Source: Flavobacterium branchiicola | GTDB taxonomy: Bacteria; Bacteroidota; Bacteroidia; Flavobacteriales; Flavobacteriaceae | Direction of reading: 5' to 3' | Assembly (NCBI RefSeq): GCF_018383905.1 | Contig: NZ_JAGYWA010000005.1 | Location: 186,001 to 250,000 of the forward strand | Length of the DNA: 64,000 bases | Notes under the pieces: model-generated | The model's input: the letters and a program-made list of their open reading frames with translations, nothing else | Database searches by the model: none | Told to the model about the DNA's origin: nothing | Position numbers and translations under genes: made by a program | Shown: positions 8,187-17,725 of the stretch, piece after piece | Layout: every line of letters starts with the position of its first letter | Position numbering within the stretch: the stretch's first letter is position 1

Positions 8187-9695
8187 CTAAAGTCCGTGTT
8201 GAAACAAATGGAAATAAGCTTCGTTGGCATTGATTTTATCTTTGAAATCTCTTACTGTAGTTTTTTCATCAATAACCAACAATTCGATTCCTGCGATGTC
8301 TGCGAAATCTTCCATGTATTCTGTTGTGATTGATTGGCTGTAAACCGTGTGGTGTGCTCCACCAGCTAAAATCCAGGCTGTTGCTGCCACTTCCAAATTT
8401 GGTTTACAATCCCATAAAACTCTTGCAACTGGAAGTTTTGGTAATTCTGCCATTGGTTTCACCGCTTCAACTTCGTTCACGATCAAACGGAAACGAGTTC
8501 CCATATCCACCAAAGAAACATTAATTGCATCACCTGCAGGAGAATTGAATACCAAACGAGCCGGATCTTCTTTTCCTCCAATTCCTAATGGATGCACTTC
8601 ACAAGAAGGTTTTCCGTCAGCGATTGATGGACAGATTTCTAACATGTGAGAACCTAAAACATATGATTTTTGTGGTGTGAAATGGTACGTGTAATCTTCC
8701 ATGAAAGAAGTTCCGCCTTCCAAACCAATACACATTACTTTTAAAGCTCTTACCATTGCAGCGGTTTTCCAGTCTCCTTCTCCACCAAAACCATAACCAT
8801 CGGCCATTAATCTTTGTGTTGCGATTCCTGGTAATTGTTTCCAAACGCCAAGGTTTTCAAATGTATCTGTAAAAGCACCAAATCCTCCTTCTTCAAGGAA
8901 AGCTCTTAATCCTAATTCGATTTTTGCTGCTTCAACTAATGAACTTCTTTGCGCTCCGCCTTCTTTTAAAGAATCAGTTAAGTTATAAGAAGACTCATAA
9001 ACTGCTAATAAATCAGCTAATTGTTTGTCTGTTACTTTCTCGATATGTTTGGTAACGTCTGAAGAATCGTATCCGTTTACCGACATTCCGAAACGAATTT
9101 GAGCCTCAACTTTATCGCCTTCTGTAACGGCAACTTCACGCATATTGTCGCCAATACGAGCAACTTTTAAGTTTTGAAGTTCATCCCATCCAAGAACTAC
9201 TCTTGACCAGATTCCCAATTGTTTTTGAACTCTTTGATCTTCCCAGTGTCCAACTACAACTTTACGTTTTTTACGCAAACGAGACATGATAAAACCAAAT
9301 TCACGATCTCCGTGCGCCGATTGATTCAGGTTCATGAAATCCATATCGATACTTCCCCACGGAATTTCAGCATTGTATTGTGTATGTAAATGACATAATG
9401 GTTTTTTAAGAATGCTTAATCCGCCAATCCACATTTTTGCTGGAGAGAAAGTATGCATCCATGCAATAATTCCGATACAGTTTTTAGCTGAATTCGCAGC
9501 CAAACAAACATCTAAAATTTGCGAAGGAGATTTTACTACATCTTTATAAACCACTTTTACCGGAATTGAAGAGGAAGCGTCTAATCCTTTTGCAATTATC
9601 TGAGAATGTTCTGCTACTTTTCTAAGTGTTTCTTCACCATATAATTCCTGGCTTCCTACTACAAACCATACTTCTTTTTGAGAAATGTCTATCAT
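8187..9695 (-). CDS. araA: L-arabinose isomerase
   Basis: A 502-residue enzyme that converts L-arabinose to L-ribulose, the first cytosolic step of the pathway. The family signatures are intact: [20 protein letters not shown] with the metal-binding Glu region [11 protein letters not shown] (about 330), DYTYHFTP (His near 349) and GGAHHTVYS (His near 448). Length equals that of typical bacterial AraA. It is third in araB-araD-araA-galM, with 141 bp of inverted-repeat sequence before it. The ATG at 9695 gives [20 protein letters not shown], the usual family start. Confidence 0.98.
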   Translation of the reverse strand: MIDISQKEVWFVVGSQELYGEETLRKVAEHSQIIAKGLDASSSIPVKVVYKDVVKSPSQILDVCLAANSAKNCIGIIAWMHTFSPAKMWIGGLSILKKPLCHLHTQYNAEIPWGSIDMDFMNLNQSAHGDREFGFIMSRLRKKRKVVVGHWEDQRVQKQLGIWSRVVLGWDELQNLKVARIGDNMREVAVTEGDKVEAQIRFGMSVNGYDSSDVTKHIEKVTDKQLADLLAVYESSYNLTDSLKEGGAQRSSLVEAAKIELGLRAFLEEGGFGAFTDTFENLGVWKQLPGIATQRLMADGYGFGGEGDWKTAAMVRALKVMCIGLEGGTSFMEDYTYHFTPQKSYVLGSHMLEICPSIADGKPSCEVHPLGIGGKEDPARLVFNSPAGDAINVSLVDMGTRFRLIVNEVEAVKPMAELPKLPVARVLWDCKPNLEVAATAWILAGGAHHTVYSQSITTEYMEDFADIAGIELLVIDEKTTVRDFKDKINANEAYFHLFQHGL

Positions 9696-9707
9696 TGTTT
9701 TTGTTTA

Positions 9708-9838
9708 TTTTGTTTCAAGTTTCAGGTTTCACGTTATTGGAATCTATAAACTTGAATTGTTATGTTATTATTTTTGTTTTCTTTGTTTCACGTTCCAACA
9801 ACTTGAAACTTGAAACAAAGAAAACCTGAAACAAAACT
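9708..9838. repeat. Inverted-repeat element between araD and araA
   Basis: TTTGTTTCAAGTTTCAGGTTTCACG at the left is answered by CGTTCC, AACTTGAAACTTGAAAC and AACCTGAAACAAAA at the right. The arms are imperfect inverted copies. The element is transcribed within the ara operon and could form a large stem that affects processing or relative expression of araA. Confidence 0.6.
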
Positions 9839-10538
9839 ATTGTCCGTAGTACGAATCTTTTCCGTGTTTACGGTTGTAATGTTTTTTTATTAAAGAATCT
9901 TTTAATCTTGGTGCGTTTGGGTTTATTTGTAAAGTCAGGTATGCCATTTCTGCTACCACTTCTAAAACTTTACTGTTATAAACCGCTTTTGCAGCATTTT
10001 TTCCCCACGCAAACGGACCATGATTTCCAATTAAAATCATTTCTACTTCTTCATAAGAAAGATTTTTTTCTTTGAAGCAATCCAAAATCTGAATTCCGGT
10101 ATTGTGTTCGTAGTTTCCTTCAATTAAAGAATCTGCCATTGGAGGCGCGCACGGAATATCTGCTGTTAAGTGATCGGCATGCGTTGTTCCGAAAATCGGA
10201 ATATCTTGCTGCGCTTGTGCCCAAGCCACAGAATAGGTTGCATGTGTATGCGCCACTCCACCAATATTTGGCCAGTTTTTATATAAATAAGCATGCGTTT
10301 TTGTGTCAGAAGACGGACGCATTGTTCCTTCGATAACATTGTTGTCAAAATCGACAATTACGATATCTTCAGGTTTTAAATCTTCGTAAGGAACACCACT
10401 TGGTTTAATCGCAAACACACCATTTTTTCTGTCCACAGCGCTTACATTCCCGAATGTATACACAACCAGATTCAATGCATTTAACTGCATATTGGCTTCG
10501 TAACATTCCTGTTTTAAATCTTTATAAAGAGAACTCAT
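9837..10538 (-). CDS. araD: L-ribulose-5-phosphate 4-epimerase
   Basis: A class II aldolase-fold enzyme that turns L-ribulose-5-phosphate into D-xylulose-5-phosphate. Zinc ligands appear as GVAHTHATYSVAWAQ (two His near 95-97) and ILIGNHGPFAWG (His near 171). I place the start at the ATG at 10538, giving 233 residues beginning MSSLYKDLKQECYEAN. An upstream in-frame start at 10568 would add ten residues without family support. With this start the gene overlaps the araB 3' end by 17 bp, suggesting translational coupling. Confidence 0.96.
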   Translation of the reverse strand: MSSLYKDLKQECYEANMQLNALNLVVYTFGNVSAVDRKNGVFAIKPSGVPYEDLKPEDIVIVDFDNNVIEGTMRPSSDTKTHAYLYKNWPNIGGVAHTHATYSVAWAQAQQDIPIFGTTHADHLTADIPCAPPMADSLIEGNYEHNTGIQILDCFKEKNLSYEEVEMILIGNHGPFAWGKNAAKAVYNSKVLEVVAEMAYLTLQINPNAPRLKDSLIKKHYNRKHGKDSYYGQ

Positions 10539-12213
10539 TTTGCGAAATTTTAATGGTTGGATCTGCAAAAGCGCTTAGTTGCTCATAAGCAATAAGGAGT
10601 TTATTATAAGCGGCAACTTTATCTAATTGAGGAAAATATTCTCCGTCAAAATCACTTCCGATTTTTTGGCTTGCTTCGATTACGTTTGGATAAATTCCGG
10701 CTGCAACTGCTGCATAAATTGCTGCGCCTAAAGCAGGAGTTTGGTCTGAAGCTGCCACTTTAATTGGCTTGTTTAAAACGTTAGCCAAAGTCTGCATGAT
10801 GAAAGGCGATTTACGAGCAACACCACCGATTCCGATTACGCTGTCGATTTTCACTCCTTCTTCTTCAAAACGATCTACTATTTTCTTCGCTCCAAAACAG
10901 ATTGCGTTTACTAAAGCTTTAAAAATATGAGGTGCTTTTGTACCTAAAGAAAGATTTGAAATCGCGCTTTTTACTTCCTGATTGGCATCTGGAGTTCTTC
11001 TACCATTAATCCAATCCAAAGCAATTGGAAGACTTTCGGAAACTGGAATTTTGGCTGCTTCTTTCGTTAATTCAACAATTAATTTATCGCTGAACTCTTC
11101 TCTTAATTGTTCTTTTTGAGTTTCATTTAAAAGAGATGAAGTTCCTAATAAATGTTCTGTCGGCCACATTAGTAATTCTTTGTACCAAGCCAATAAATCT
11201 CCAAATGCAGATTGTCCTGCTTCCAGACCAATAAAACCTGGAATTACAGATCCGTCAACTTGACCGCAGATACCGCGAACGGTTTTTGTTCCCACTTCAT
11301 CATAAGAACCAACCAAAATATCGCAGGTTGAAGTTCCCATAACGCGAACTAAAGTATTCTCTTCGATCTTAGCTCCAACTGCTCCTGAATGCGCGTCGAA
11401 AGTTCCAACCGCAATTACTGTTTCTGTTGAAAGCCCTAAACGATCTGCCCATTCTTGGCTTAAATTTCCGGCAACTAAATCTGATGTATAGGTCTCATCG
11501 TATAAATTACCACGTAAAGTCGCTAAATACGGATGCAATTTTTCTAAAAATTCAACTGGCGGAAGTCCGTTCCAGTCTGCATGCCACATTGCTTTGTGAC
11601 CTGCTGCGCAACGGCTTCTTTTGAACGTTTTTAAATCTTTATCTTCGATCAATAAATATGTCATTAAATCGCAGTGTTCCATCCAGGTGTATGTTGCATT
11701 TCTAACCGCTTCGTCTTGTCTTGCAATGTGAAGGATTTTGGCCCAAAACCATTCCGAAGAATAAATTCCTCCAACGTATTTTGTCACGTCTTCTCCGCCC
11801 CAGCTTACTGCCAGTTCATTGATTTCGTTTGCTTCATTTATAGAGGTGTGATCTTTCCATAAAACCATCATCGCATTTGGATTTTCTTCAAAACCTTTTG
11901 TCAATGCTAATGGCGTTCCGTCTTTTGTAACGGGAACCGGAGAAGATCCTGTTGTATCGATACAGATTCCGCGAACCAATGACGGATCAACTTTGCTTTC
12001 TTTAACAACGGTTTGAATTGTAATTTCTAAACCTTCTATATGATCTAAAGGATGCTGACGAAACTGATTTATCGATGCATCGCAATATTGCTTGTTTTTC
12101 CATCTTTTATAATGAGAAACATTGGATGCCAACTCTTGCCCATTTTCAGTGTCTATTAGCACCGCTCGAACAGAATCTGTTCCATAGTCCAATCCTATTA
12201 CGTAATTTTTCAT
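10522..12213 (-). CDS. araB: Ribulokinase
   Basis: A 563-residue FGGY-family kinase that phosphorylates L-ribulose with ATP. The N-terminal phosphate loop is YVIGLDYGTDSVRAVLID (residues 3-20). The ADP-binding C-terminal half includes GLEAGQSAFGDLLAWY (about 330) and GIGGVARKSPFIMQTLANVL (about 470). Length fits AraB-type ribulokinases. It is the first gene of the ara operon, preceded by a TATCTTTG -7 box and two AraR-type palindromes. The order araB-araD-araA is common in Bacteroidota. Confidence 0.97.
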   Translation of the reverse strand: MKNYVIGLDYGTDSVRAVLIDTENGQELASNVSHYKRWKNKQYCDASINQFRQHPLDHIEGLEITIQTVVKESKVDPSLVRGICIDTTGSSPVPVTKDGTPLALTKGFEENPNAMMVLWKDHTSINEANEINELAVSWGGEDVTKYVGGIYSSEWFWAKILHIARQDEAVRNATYTWMEHCDLMTYLLIEDKDLKTFKRSRCAAGHKAMWHADWNGLPPVEFLEKLHPYLATLRGNLYDETYTSDLVAGNLSQEWADRLGLSTETVIAVGTFDAHSGAVGAKIEENTLVRVMGTSTCDILVGSYDEVGTKTVRGICGQVDGSVIPGFIGLEAGQSAFGDLLAWYKELLMWPTEHLLGTSSLLNETQKEQLREEFSDKLIVELTKEAAKIPVSESLPIALDWINGRRTPDANQEVKSAISNLSLGTKAPHIFKALVNAICFGAKKIVDRFEEEGVKIDSVIGIGGVARKSPFIMQTLANVLNKPIKVAASDQTPALGAAIYAAVAAGIYPNVIEASQKIGSDFDGEYFPQLDKVAAYNKLLIAYEQLSAFADPTIKISQNEFSL

Positions 12214-12237
12214 CAGAAATTTATTTTATAATAATGA

Positions 12238-12245
12238 CAAAGATA
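12238..12245 (-). promoter_or_regulatory. araB promoter (-7 box)
   Basis: On the minus strand this reads TATCTTTG, a perfect TAnnTTTG. The araB ATG is 25 bp downstream. The AraR-type palindrome at 12261-12281 covers the place where the -33 element should be, so a bound repressor would block polymerase. Confidence 0.65.
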
Positions 12246-12260
12246 AATATAAATATTTTA

Positions 12261-12281
12261 TAAGTGTATAAAAAACACTTA
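12261..12281. promoter_or_regulatory. AraR-type operator upstream of araB (site 1)
   Basis: TAAGTGT-N7-ACACTTA is a perfect 7+7 inverted repeat. It has the same arm sequence and 7-bp spacing as sites upstream of susC, araR, tkt and the symporter gene, and it abuts the araB -7 box. Confidence 0.8.
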
Positions 12282-12347
12282 ATAAAAATACACTCCTGAA
12301 TTTTTACAAATAATGCATCAAAACAGCAGTTTAATATCAAAACAAAA

Positions 12348-12372
12348 AATAAATGTCAATGTTACATTTATT
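12348..12372. promoter_or_regulatory. AraR-type operator upstream of araB (site 2)
   Basis: AATAAATGT-N7-ACATTTATT is a perfect 9+9 inverted repeat with the same 7-bp spacing. It lies 87 bp upstream of site 1. Two sites near one promoter would allow cooperative binding or looping. Confidence 0.7.
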
Positions 12373-12381
12373 GTGTTGCGA

Positions 12382-12526
12382 TTATTTCAACTTAATTTTT
12401 AACACGGTTACAGAATAAGCCGGAAAATCATATTGAACCTAACTTCCACTCACTTTAAAATCGCTTTCTCTTGGGCTAATTTTAGTTGGTATTGCAAATG
12501 ATTTTTCGCTATTACTATTTGGAATT
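12382..12526 (-). pseudogene. 3' remnant of a GH51 alpha-L-arabinofuranosidase gene
   Basis: Read on the minus strand, this stretch gives IPNSNSEKSFAIPTKISPRE, SDFKVSGS, an in-frame TAG at 12439-12441, then VQYDFPAYSVTVLKIKLK and a TAA at 12382-12384. The pattern (PTKISP, FPAYSVTVLKIKL) is that of the C-terminal beta domain of GH51 arabinofuranosidases. No start or catalytic part remains. It lies directly after the GH43 gene, between that gene and the araB operators. The assignment rests on recall of family C-termini. Confidence 0.7.
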
Positions 12527-12527
12527 T

Positions 12528-13643
12528 TTAGTTAAATTCAAATATTGGCGTACCATTTTTATCAAATTTTAATTTCATCATTCTCGCATGACGATTAGGA
12601 TCATATAACGGATCTTCAATAATTTCTTTCAACGGTCTTTTATCTGTCGCAGGCACAACTTTTGGATCACCAACCGCTTTTTCGTAATCTCTTGCATGAT
12701 AAATTACTAACGGTTCTCCGTTTTCATCTACTGTAAATGAGTTATGGCCCGGCCCGTAAATATGTTTTGCTTCGTTGGTTTTTAATACTGGATATCTGGA
12801 TTTTTTCCAGGAATTTCTATCTAGTAAATCAGCATTTTCATCTGCTTCCATCATTCCCATACTATAACAAGAACCAGTCGCACTTGCCGAAAAAGTAATG
12901 TAAATTTTTCCTTTATTTTTAAGAACCGCTGGACCTTCATTTACCCAAAAACCGATGCGTTCCCAATCATAATCGGGAGTTGTTAGCATGAATTGAACTG
13001 TTTTTAGTTTTACGGGCGATTCCATTTCGGCTAAATACAAATTAGAAGCCGCGAATTGTCCGCCTGTTTTTTCTGCCCAACAGAAATAGCGTTTATTTTT
13101 ATGCTCAAATACAGTTCCGTCCAGAGAAAAATCGGTAAAACTTTTTGGATCTGCGTCAGCCGCCTGCATTTGTCCAAGTTCAATCCACTTGTCATGTAAA
13201 GGATCCTGACCTGTGCACTGCAAAACATAAGGTCTTAATTTCCAGATATCGTCTTCCTGGCTTGCTGCAAAATACACGTACCATTTTCCATCTAAATAAT
13301 GAATTTCAGGAGCCCAGACATGACGGCTCATTGGTCCGCTTTTATGTTTTTCCCATACTCTAAAGGTTTCTGCATTTTGAAGTTCATCAATAGATTTTGC
13401 ACGTCTTAACTCTATAGCGTCGTAGGTTGGTACCGATCCTGTAAAATAATAATACCCATCTGTATGCTTGTAGATAAAAGGATCTGCTCTTTGCAACACA
13501 ATAGGTTTGTTTGTTAAGGTTGTTTTTGTAGTAGTCACTTCTTTTTTAGACAGTTCTTTTTCTGCCTTTTTATCTGTACAAGATGAAACACTTATAAAAA
13601 CAACGGCTGAAAGTGCCCAATTTTTTAATACGTTTATTTGCAT
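12528..13643 (-). CDS. GH43 family glycosidase, lipoprotein (probable arabinofuranosidase)
   Basis: A 371-residue five-bladed beta-propeller glycosidase anchored as a lipoprotein (signal with lipobox VSSC, Cys near 22). GH43 landmarks: the catalytic base region LQRADPFIYKHTDGYYYFTGS (about 50-70), the modulator Asp in FSLDGTVFEHKNKRYFCW (about 175) and the general acid region WVNEGPAVLKNKGKIY (about 235). It is the last gene of the arabinan locus. Release of alpha-L-arabinofuranose from side chains or ends is the likely job, though some GH43 members cleave xylosides. Confidence 0.88.
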   Translation of the reverse strand: MQINVLKNWALSAVVFISVSSCTDKKAEKELSKKEVTTTKTTLTNKPIVLQRADPFIYKHTDGYYYFTGSVPTYDAIELRRAKSIDELQNAETFRVWEKHKSGPMSRHVWAPEIHYLDGKWYVYFAASQEDDIWKLRPYVLQCTGQDPLHDKWIELGQMQAADADPKSFTDFSLDGTVFEHKNKRYFCWAEKTGGQFAASNLYLAEMESPVKLKTVQFMLTTPDYDWERIGFWVNEGPAVLKNKGKIYITFSASATGSCYSMGMMEADENADLLDRNSWKKSRYPVLKTNEAKHIYGPGHNSFTVDENGEPLVIYHARDYEKAVGDPKVVPATDKRPLKEIIEDPLYDPNRHARMMKLKFDKNGTPIFEFN

Positions 13644-13684
13644 GTTATTTTTGTTTATTTACATTTCATTTATTGGTGAGGAAT

Positions 13685-15664
13685 TCAATTTTTAAAATCA
13701 ATCCACACTTTCATTTTTCCAACGCCTCGATTTGACCAGGAATAATATGGAATGGCCTTGAATTTTGAGTTTTCGATTACATTTACGCCTTGTAATAAAT
13801 TTTCTTCTTTTTTTACTTTAAAAGTATCTGAAGATGAAATATCGATTTTATCAAAATTGGTTTTGTTGTCAATTTCTTCAACCGCATAAACCAATGGACC
13901 GTACTCTAAAGACACTTTGTTTTTATTGGTTTCGACTTTCGAATTGGTTTCAACTTCCTGAACTTCCATTGGGAAATTAAGTGCGATTTTGTCTCCTTTT
14001 TTCCAAGTTCTTATTACATTGAAATAACCATTTTCAGGCTGAATTGCTACAGCTTCTCCGTTTATTGTAATCGTAGGTTTTTGAGTTGAAGCCTTTTTAT
14101 AGGTGTATAAATCTCCAGGAAGGACTTCGTTTCTTGCCCAGCCAGGAACGCGTAGTTTAATTGTGAATTTGCCTTCTTTTTTTGGATTAACCGAGATTCC
14201 AACTTTACCGTTCCACGGATATCCCGTTTGTTGTGCAATCTGTAAGTCTGTTTTTCCTAGTTTAAAAGAGGCATTGTTTGAGGCATATAAATTTACGTAT
14301 AAAACATCATTTGTTTTCGAATAAATCAATCCCGGAATTGAGGGTATAAAACGAATCAAATTAGTTGGACAACAGGAACAATCAAACCAAGCCTGACGCG
14401 TGCAAGATCCTCTGTTTGATTTATAAACGCCATCGGCTTCTAAGGCATTTGGATAAAAAAATTGTTTTCCGTCAAGCGAAATTCCTGAAATTAACCCGTT
14501 GTACATCGTTCTTTCGATAATATCAAAATATTCTGATTTTCCATATAAATTATGCAATCTATGATTCCAATAGACATCACCAATTGCGGCACAAGTTTCA
14601 TTGTAAGCGGTTAGATTTGGCAATTCGTAATTTACTCCAAAAGCTTCCCCATCATGTCTTGATCCGATTCCACCTGTGATGTACATTTTTTTGTTCACCA
14701 TATTATTCCATAAATTATTTACGGCATTTTCATAAGCTTTATCTTTGGTCATTGCCACAATATCAGTCATCCCAGCGTACATATAAACCGCACGAACGGC
14801 GTGTCCTACAGCTTCTTTTTGCTGAATTACAGGGATATGATCTTGAGCATATTCGCCATACAATTTATGATTGTTAGGATTTCCGCGATTGTCCAAATAG
14901 TATTTTGCCAATTTCAGATACTCTTCTTTTCCTGTAATCTGGTACAATTTGATTAAACCCGTTTCTACAATCTGATGCCCCGGAACACCTTTTACCTGCT
15001 CTGGATTATCTCCAAAAGTTCGCACCAGCATGTCTGCCGCTTTTATGGCAATATCTAGAAAATTGGTCTTTCCTGTTGCTTCGTAATGTACGATTGCGGC
15101 CTCAATTAAATGCCCAGGATTATACAATTCATGGCTAATCTGCAACGATTCCCAACGTTTTCCTTCAATTACAGGAACCCAAGGTGCTGGCGGTTTTGCT
15201 GGATTTATCGTTCTCCAAGTGGTAATATATCCGTCTGGTTCTTGACCAATTTTTACAATGGCAATCATAGAATCCAAAACTCTTTCCAATTTCGGATTTG
15301 GAGCACTAATTAAAGTATTCGAAGCGCCTTCAATAATTTTATAAACATCCGTATCATCAAAAGGCATATCACCTCTTGTTGTTCCCGTTTTTTGTTTTCC
15401 CGCAACTAAAAAATTCTCAAAACGGCCTTCTTCATCACATTTTTTAATCGCATATTCGATCGTTACTTCCTGCACTCTTTTAATAATTGGAAGCCAAAAA
15501 GAATCGGTTAGTTTTACATTTTGAATGTTCACTGGTTCGATTTCATAACCTGCTTTTAAAACGGATGTCTTATTCTGCACGACATTGTTTTTGGTCTCTT
15601 TACAGGAAGCCAAAAACAGAAATGACATGAAAATCGTTAAAATTGGTAAGTTGTATTTCATCAT
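13685..15664 (-). CDS. GH127 (DUF1680) beta-L-arabinofuranosidase, lipoprotein
   Basis: A 659-residue (alpha/alpha)6-barrel enzyme with lipobox LASC (Cys near 21). GH127 enzymes use a zinc-bound cysteine as nucleophile. The required elements are visible: YITGGIGSRHDGEAFG, YELPNLTAYNETCA (Glu and Cys near 345-353) and the cluster FDCSCCPTNLIRFI (about 427-440) holding the nucleophile. Beta-linked arabinofuranose caps some pectic side chains and hydroxyproline-rich plant glycoproteins, so this widens the locus beyond plain alpha-arabinan. It is transcribed just after the upstream GH43 gene (12-bp gap). Confidence 0.92.
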   Translation of the reverse strand: MMKYNLPILTIFMSFLFLASCKETKNNVVQNKTSVLKAGYEIEPVNIQNVKLTDSFWLPIIKRVQEVTIEYAIKKCDEEGRFENFLVAGKQKTGTTRGDMPFDDTDVYKIIEGASNTLISAPNPKLERVLDSMIAIVKIGQEPDGYITTWRTINPAKPPAPWVPVIEGKRWESLQISHELYNPGHLIEAAIVHYEATGKTNFLDIAIKAADMLVRTFGDNPEQVKGVPGHQIVETGLIKLYQITGKEEYLKLAKYYLDNRGNPNNHKLYGEYAQDHIPVIQQKEAVGHAVRAVYMYAGMTDIVAMTKDKAYENAVNNLWNNMVNKKMYITGGIGSRHDGEAFGVNYELPNLTAYNETCAAIGDVYWNHRLHNLYGKSEYFDIIERTMYNGLISGISLDGKQFFYPNALEADGVYKSNRGSCTRQAWFDCSCCPTNLIRFIPSIPGLIYSKTNDVLYVNLYASNNASFKLGKTDLQIAQQTGYPWNGKVGISVNPKKEGKFTIKLRVPGWARNEVLPGDLYTYKKASTQKPTITINGEAVAIQPENGYFNVIRTWKKGDKIALNFPMEVQEVETNSKVETNKNKVSLEYGPLVYAVEEIDNKTNFDKIDISSSDTFKVKKEENLLQGVNVIENSKFKAIPYYSWSNRGVGKMKVWIDFKN

Positions 15665-15676
15665 TATTCTCGTATT

Positions 15677-16657
15677 CTATTTTAAAACAGGCCACAAATC
15701 GGCGTCCCATTGCATTTCTCGAACTACTAATTTTGGCGTTCCGTTGGTTTTCTTTTCGTAAGCGTGGTAAAACATAAAATCTTTTCCGTCGAAAGTATAA
15801 GCGCTGTTATGTCCTACTCCGAAATAGTTTTCATCACCTTGAACGACTAAACTTCCTCCGCCTTCATTTAATGATTTTCCATCTTTATCCAAATAAGGTC
15901 CCGTCACATTTTTAGATCTTCCAACAACAACTTTATAAGTGCTTTTTTCTCCGCGACAGCATAAATCCCAAGAAAGAAATTGGTAGTAATAACCGTTTTT
16001 CTTGAAGATAAAAGGAGCTTCAAGTGCACCATCTCCCGGGTCAGAATCGGCTAATTCGAAAGTTCTTTTGCGTTTTGAAATCGTATGCCACTCCTGAGGT
16101 TCTGCAATCGACTTTAAATCAGAATTCAATTTTACCAATTTCAATCCTTCCCAAAAAGAACCGAAAGAAAGCCAAGGTGTGTTATTTTCGTCAAAAACTA
16201 AATTCGGATCAATGGCATTCCACATATCACGATTTGGCTGTGATTGAATGACAATTCCTTGATCGACCCATTTGTAATTTTTGTCTTTTGGGTCTAAAGT
16301 TGTATTCGTCGCTACTCCAATTGCCGAAGTATTTTTAGCGAAAGCGGAAACTGAATAATACAGATAATAAACATTATTATGAAATGAAATATCTGGCGCC
16401 CAAATATGGTTTTTGAAATCGGCTGCAACACCATCTGCCCAAACGGGTTTGTCTGCAAAAACCTGTGGTTGTTTGTCCCATTTTTTTAAATCTTTTGAAC
16501 TGAAAACACTGATTCCGTTTCCTGTGCAATACAAATAATAGGTATCTTTCTGTTTGATAACCACAGGATCATGCACGACAATTTCCTGCGCCATAACCAC
16601 TGAAGTTATGAGCATTAGAAAAATTGAAATTGCATATTTTATGTTTTTGTAAACCAT
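15677..16657 (-). CDS. GH43 arabinan endo-1,5-alpha-L-arabinanase-like enzyme
   Basis: A 326-residue exported beta-propeller enzyme; the signal peptide ends ...MLITSVVMAQ. Catalytic regions are EIVVHDPVVIKQKDTYYLYC (base Asp near 30), WNAIDPNLVFDENNTPWLSFGS (modulator Asp near 157) and GALEAPFIFKKNGYYYQF (acid Glu near 212). The RDMWNAIDPN and CCRGEKSTY segments are typical of arabinanases. The ATG at 16657 is chosen because the longer frame would begin at a TTG with no signal-like sequence. A close relative lies at 21.1 kb. Confidence 0.9.
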   Translation of the reverse strand: MVYKNIKYAISIFLMLITSVVMAQEIVVHDPVVIKQKDTYYLYCTGNGISVFSSKDLKKWDKQPQVFADKPVWADGVAADFKNHIWAPDISFHNNVYYLYYSVSAFAKNTSAIGVATNTTLDPKDKNYKWVDQGIVIQSQPNRDMWNAIDPNLVFDENNTPWLSFGSFWEGLKLVKLNSDLKSIAEPQEWHTISKRKRTFELADSDPGDGALEAPFIFKKNGYYYQFLSWDLCCRGEKSTYKVVVGRSKNVTGPYLDKDGKSLNEGGGSLVVQGDENYFGVGHNSAYTFDGKDFMFYHAYEKKTNGTPKLVVREMQWDADLWPVLK

Positions 16658-16733
16658 ATAAGTGATATAAGTAAATTTAAGTTCAAACCTCAACTAAAAC
16701 TTTTTTAGAACATATAAGAATGCTTGAAACTGA

Positions 16734-16751
16734 TCCCGATAGCTATCGGGA
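16734..16751. repeat. TCCCGATAGCTATCGGGA palindrome
   Basis: A perfect 18-bp palindrome in the spacer between two GH43 genes. Variants occur at 17731-17748 and 49226-49243, always intergenic, so this is a small dispersed repeat family rather than an operator of one regulon. Confidence 0.75.
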
Positions 16752-16762
16752 GCGACTGAGAA

Positions 16763-17710
16763 CTATTGAATTCCTTCAGATGTCATAACAACACATTTCA
16801 TTGTTCCGTCTTTGTTATAAAATAATTTGTCTACGCAAACCGATCTTCTAAAACTTCCTCCATGTGGAATTGATGCGCCATTGTGATATATGAAATACGA
16901 TTGTCCTTTAAAATCAATTATCGATTGATGATTCGTATTGCTGTTTCCTGCTAATTCATTCAAAATTCCTTTAAATTCCCAAGGTCCTGTGATTGATTTG
17001 CTCATCGCGTAGGCAATTTTTTCAGGAAATTCATAAGCATATGATAAATAATACCATCCGTTATGTTTGTGAATCCAAGGGGCTTCGGTGAAATTTGGCA
17101 ATTTTATATGATGAATTTCGCCTTCTATTTCCGTCATGTTTTCTTTTAATTTAGCATAATGACAGGCGGTATTTCCCCAAAATAAATAAGCTTGTCCATC
17201 AATATCGATAAAAACTGTCGGGTCGATATCGTCCCAGCTTATATCGCTAAATTTGGTCATATCGTTGGTGATTAATGCTTTTCCTAATGCATCTTTAAAA
17301 GGCCCAAGCGGATTATCTGCTACAGCAACTCCAATGGATTTTCCGGGAACTGTACCATGTTCAACTGTTACGTACCAATAAAATTTTCCGTTTCTTTCTA
17401 TTACTTGCGAAGCCCAGGCATCACTTTTTGCCCATTTAAAATCGGTTACTTTTAAAGGCACGGGATGCGATTCCCATTTTTTCATGTCTGATGAAGAATA
17501 TACGACCCATTCATTCATTTTATAAAAATTAAAATCGTTTGGCGCTTCGTCATGACCTGCGTACAAATACACTTTGTCTTTGTAAACCAATGCAGCTGGA
17601 TCTCCAGTATATTGATCTTTGATAATTGGGTTATTGAATTTTACCGATTGCGCAGTTGCTGCAATCGATAAAAGCAAAACGGATAGGCTTGTAAATAGGT
17701 TTTTCATCAT
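16763..17710 (-). CDS. GH43 family glycosidase (arabinofuranosidase/xylosidase type)
   Basis: A 315-residue exported enzyme; the signal peptide MMKNLFTSLSVLLLSIAATAQ starts at the double ATG at 17710. Landmarks are YTGDPAALVYKDKVYLYAGHDEA (base Asp near 33), DDIDPTVFIDIDGQAYLFWG (modulator near 160) and FTEAPWIHKHNGWYYLSYA (acid Glu near 208). The AGHDEAP and DPTVF...LFWGN patterns resemble GH43 members reported to act on arabinoxylan or arabino-oligosaccharides. The exact linkage is not deducible. Extending to the upstream TTG would run through a palindromic repeat and is rejected. Confidence 0.88.
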   Translation of the reverse strand: MMKNLFTSLSVLLLSIAATAQSVKFNNPIIKDQYTGDPAALVYKDKVYLYAGHDEAPNDFNFYKMNEWVVYSSSDMKKWESHPVPLKVTDFKWAKSDAWASQVIERNGKFYWYVTVEHGTVPGKSIGVAVADNPLGPFKDALGKALITNDMTKFSDISWDDIDPTVFIDIDGQAYLFWGNTACHYAKLKENMTEIEGEIHHIKLPNFTEAPWIHKHNGWYYLSYAYEFPEKIAYAMSKSITGPWEFKGILNELAGNSNTNHQSIIDFKGQSYFIYHNGASIPHGGSFRRSVCVDKLFYNKDGTMKCVVMTSEGIQ

Positions 17711-17725
17711 TGCTGTTTTTTTTTT

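Noticed and set aside
8617..8844. Minus-strand frame of 75 codons inside araA
   Set aside because: A shifted frame of araA with no protein-like features; araA explains the region fully.
16658..16693. Longer start (TTG) for the arabinanase-like gene
   Set aside because: The added residues are not signal-like; the ATG at 16657 gives a good signal peptide.
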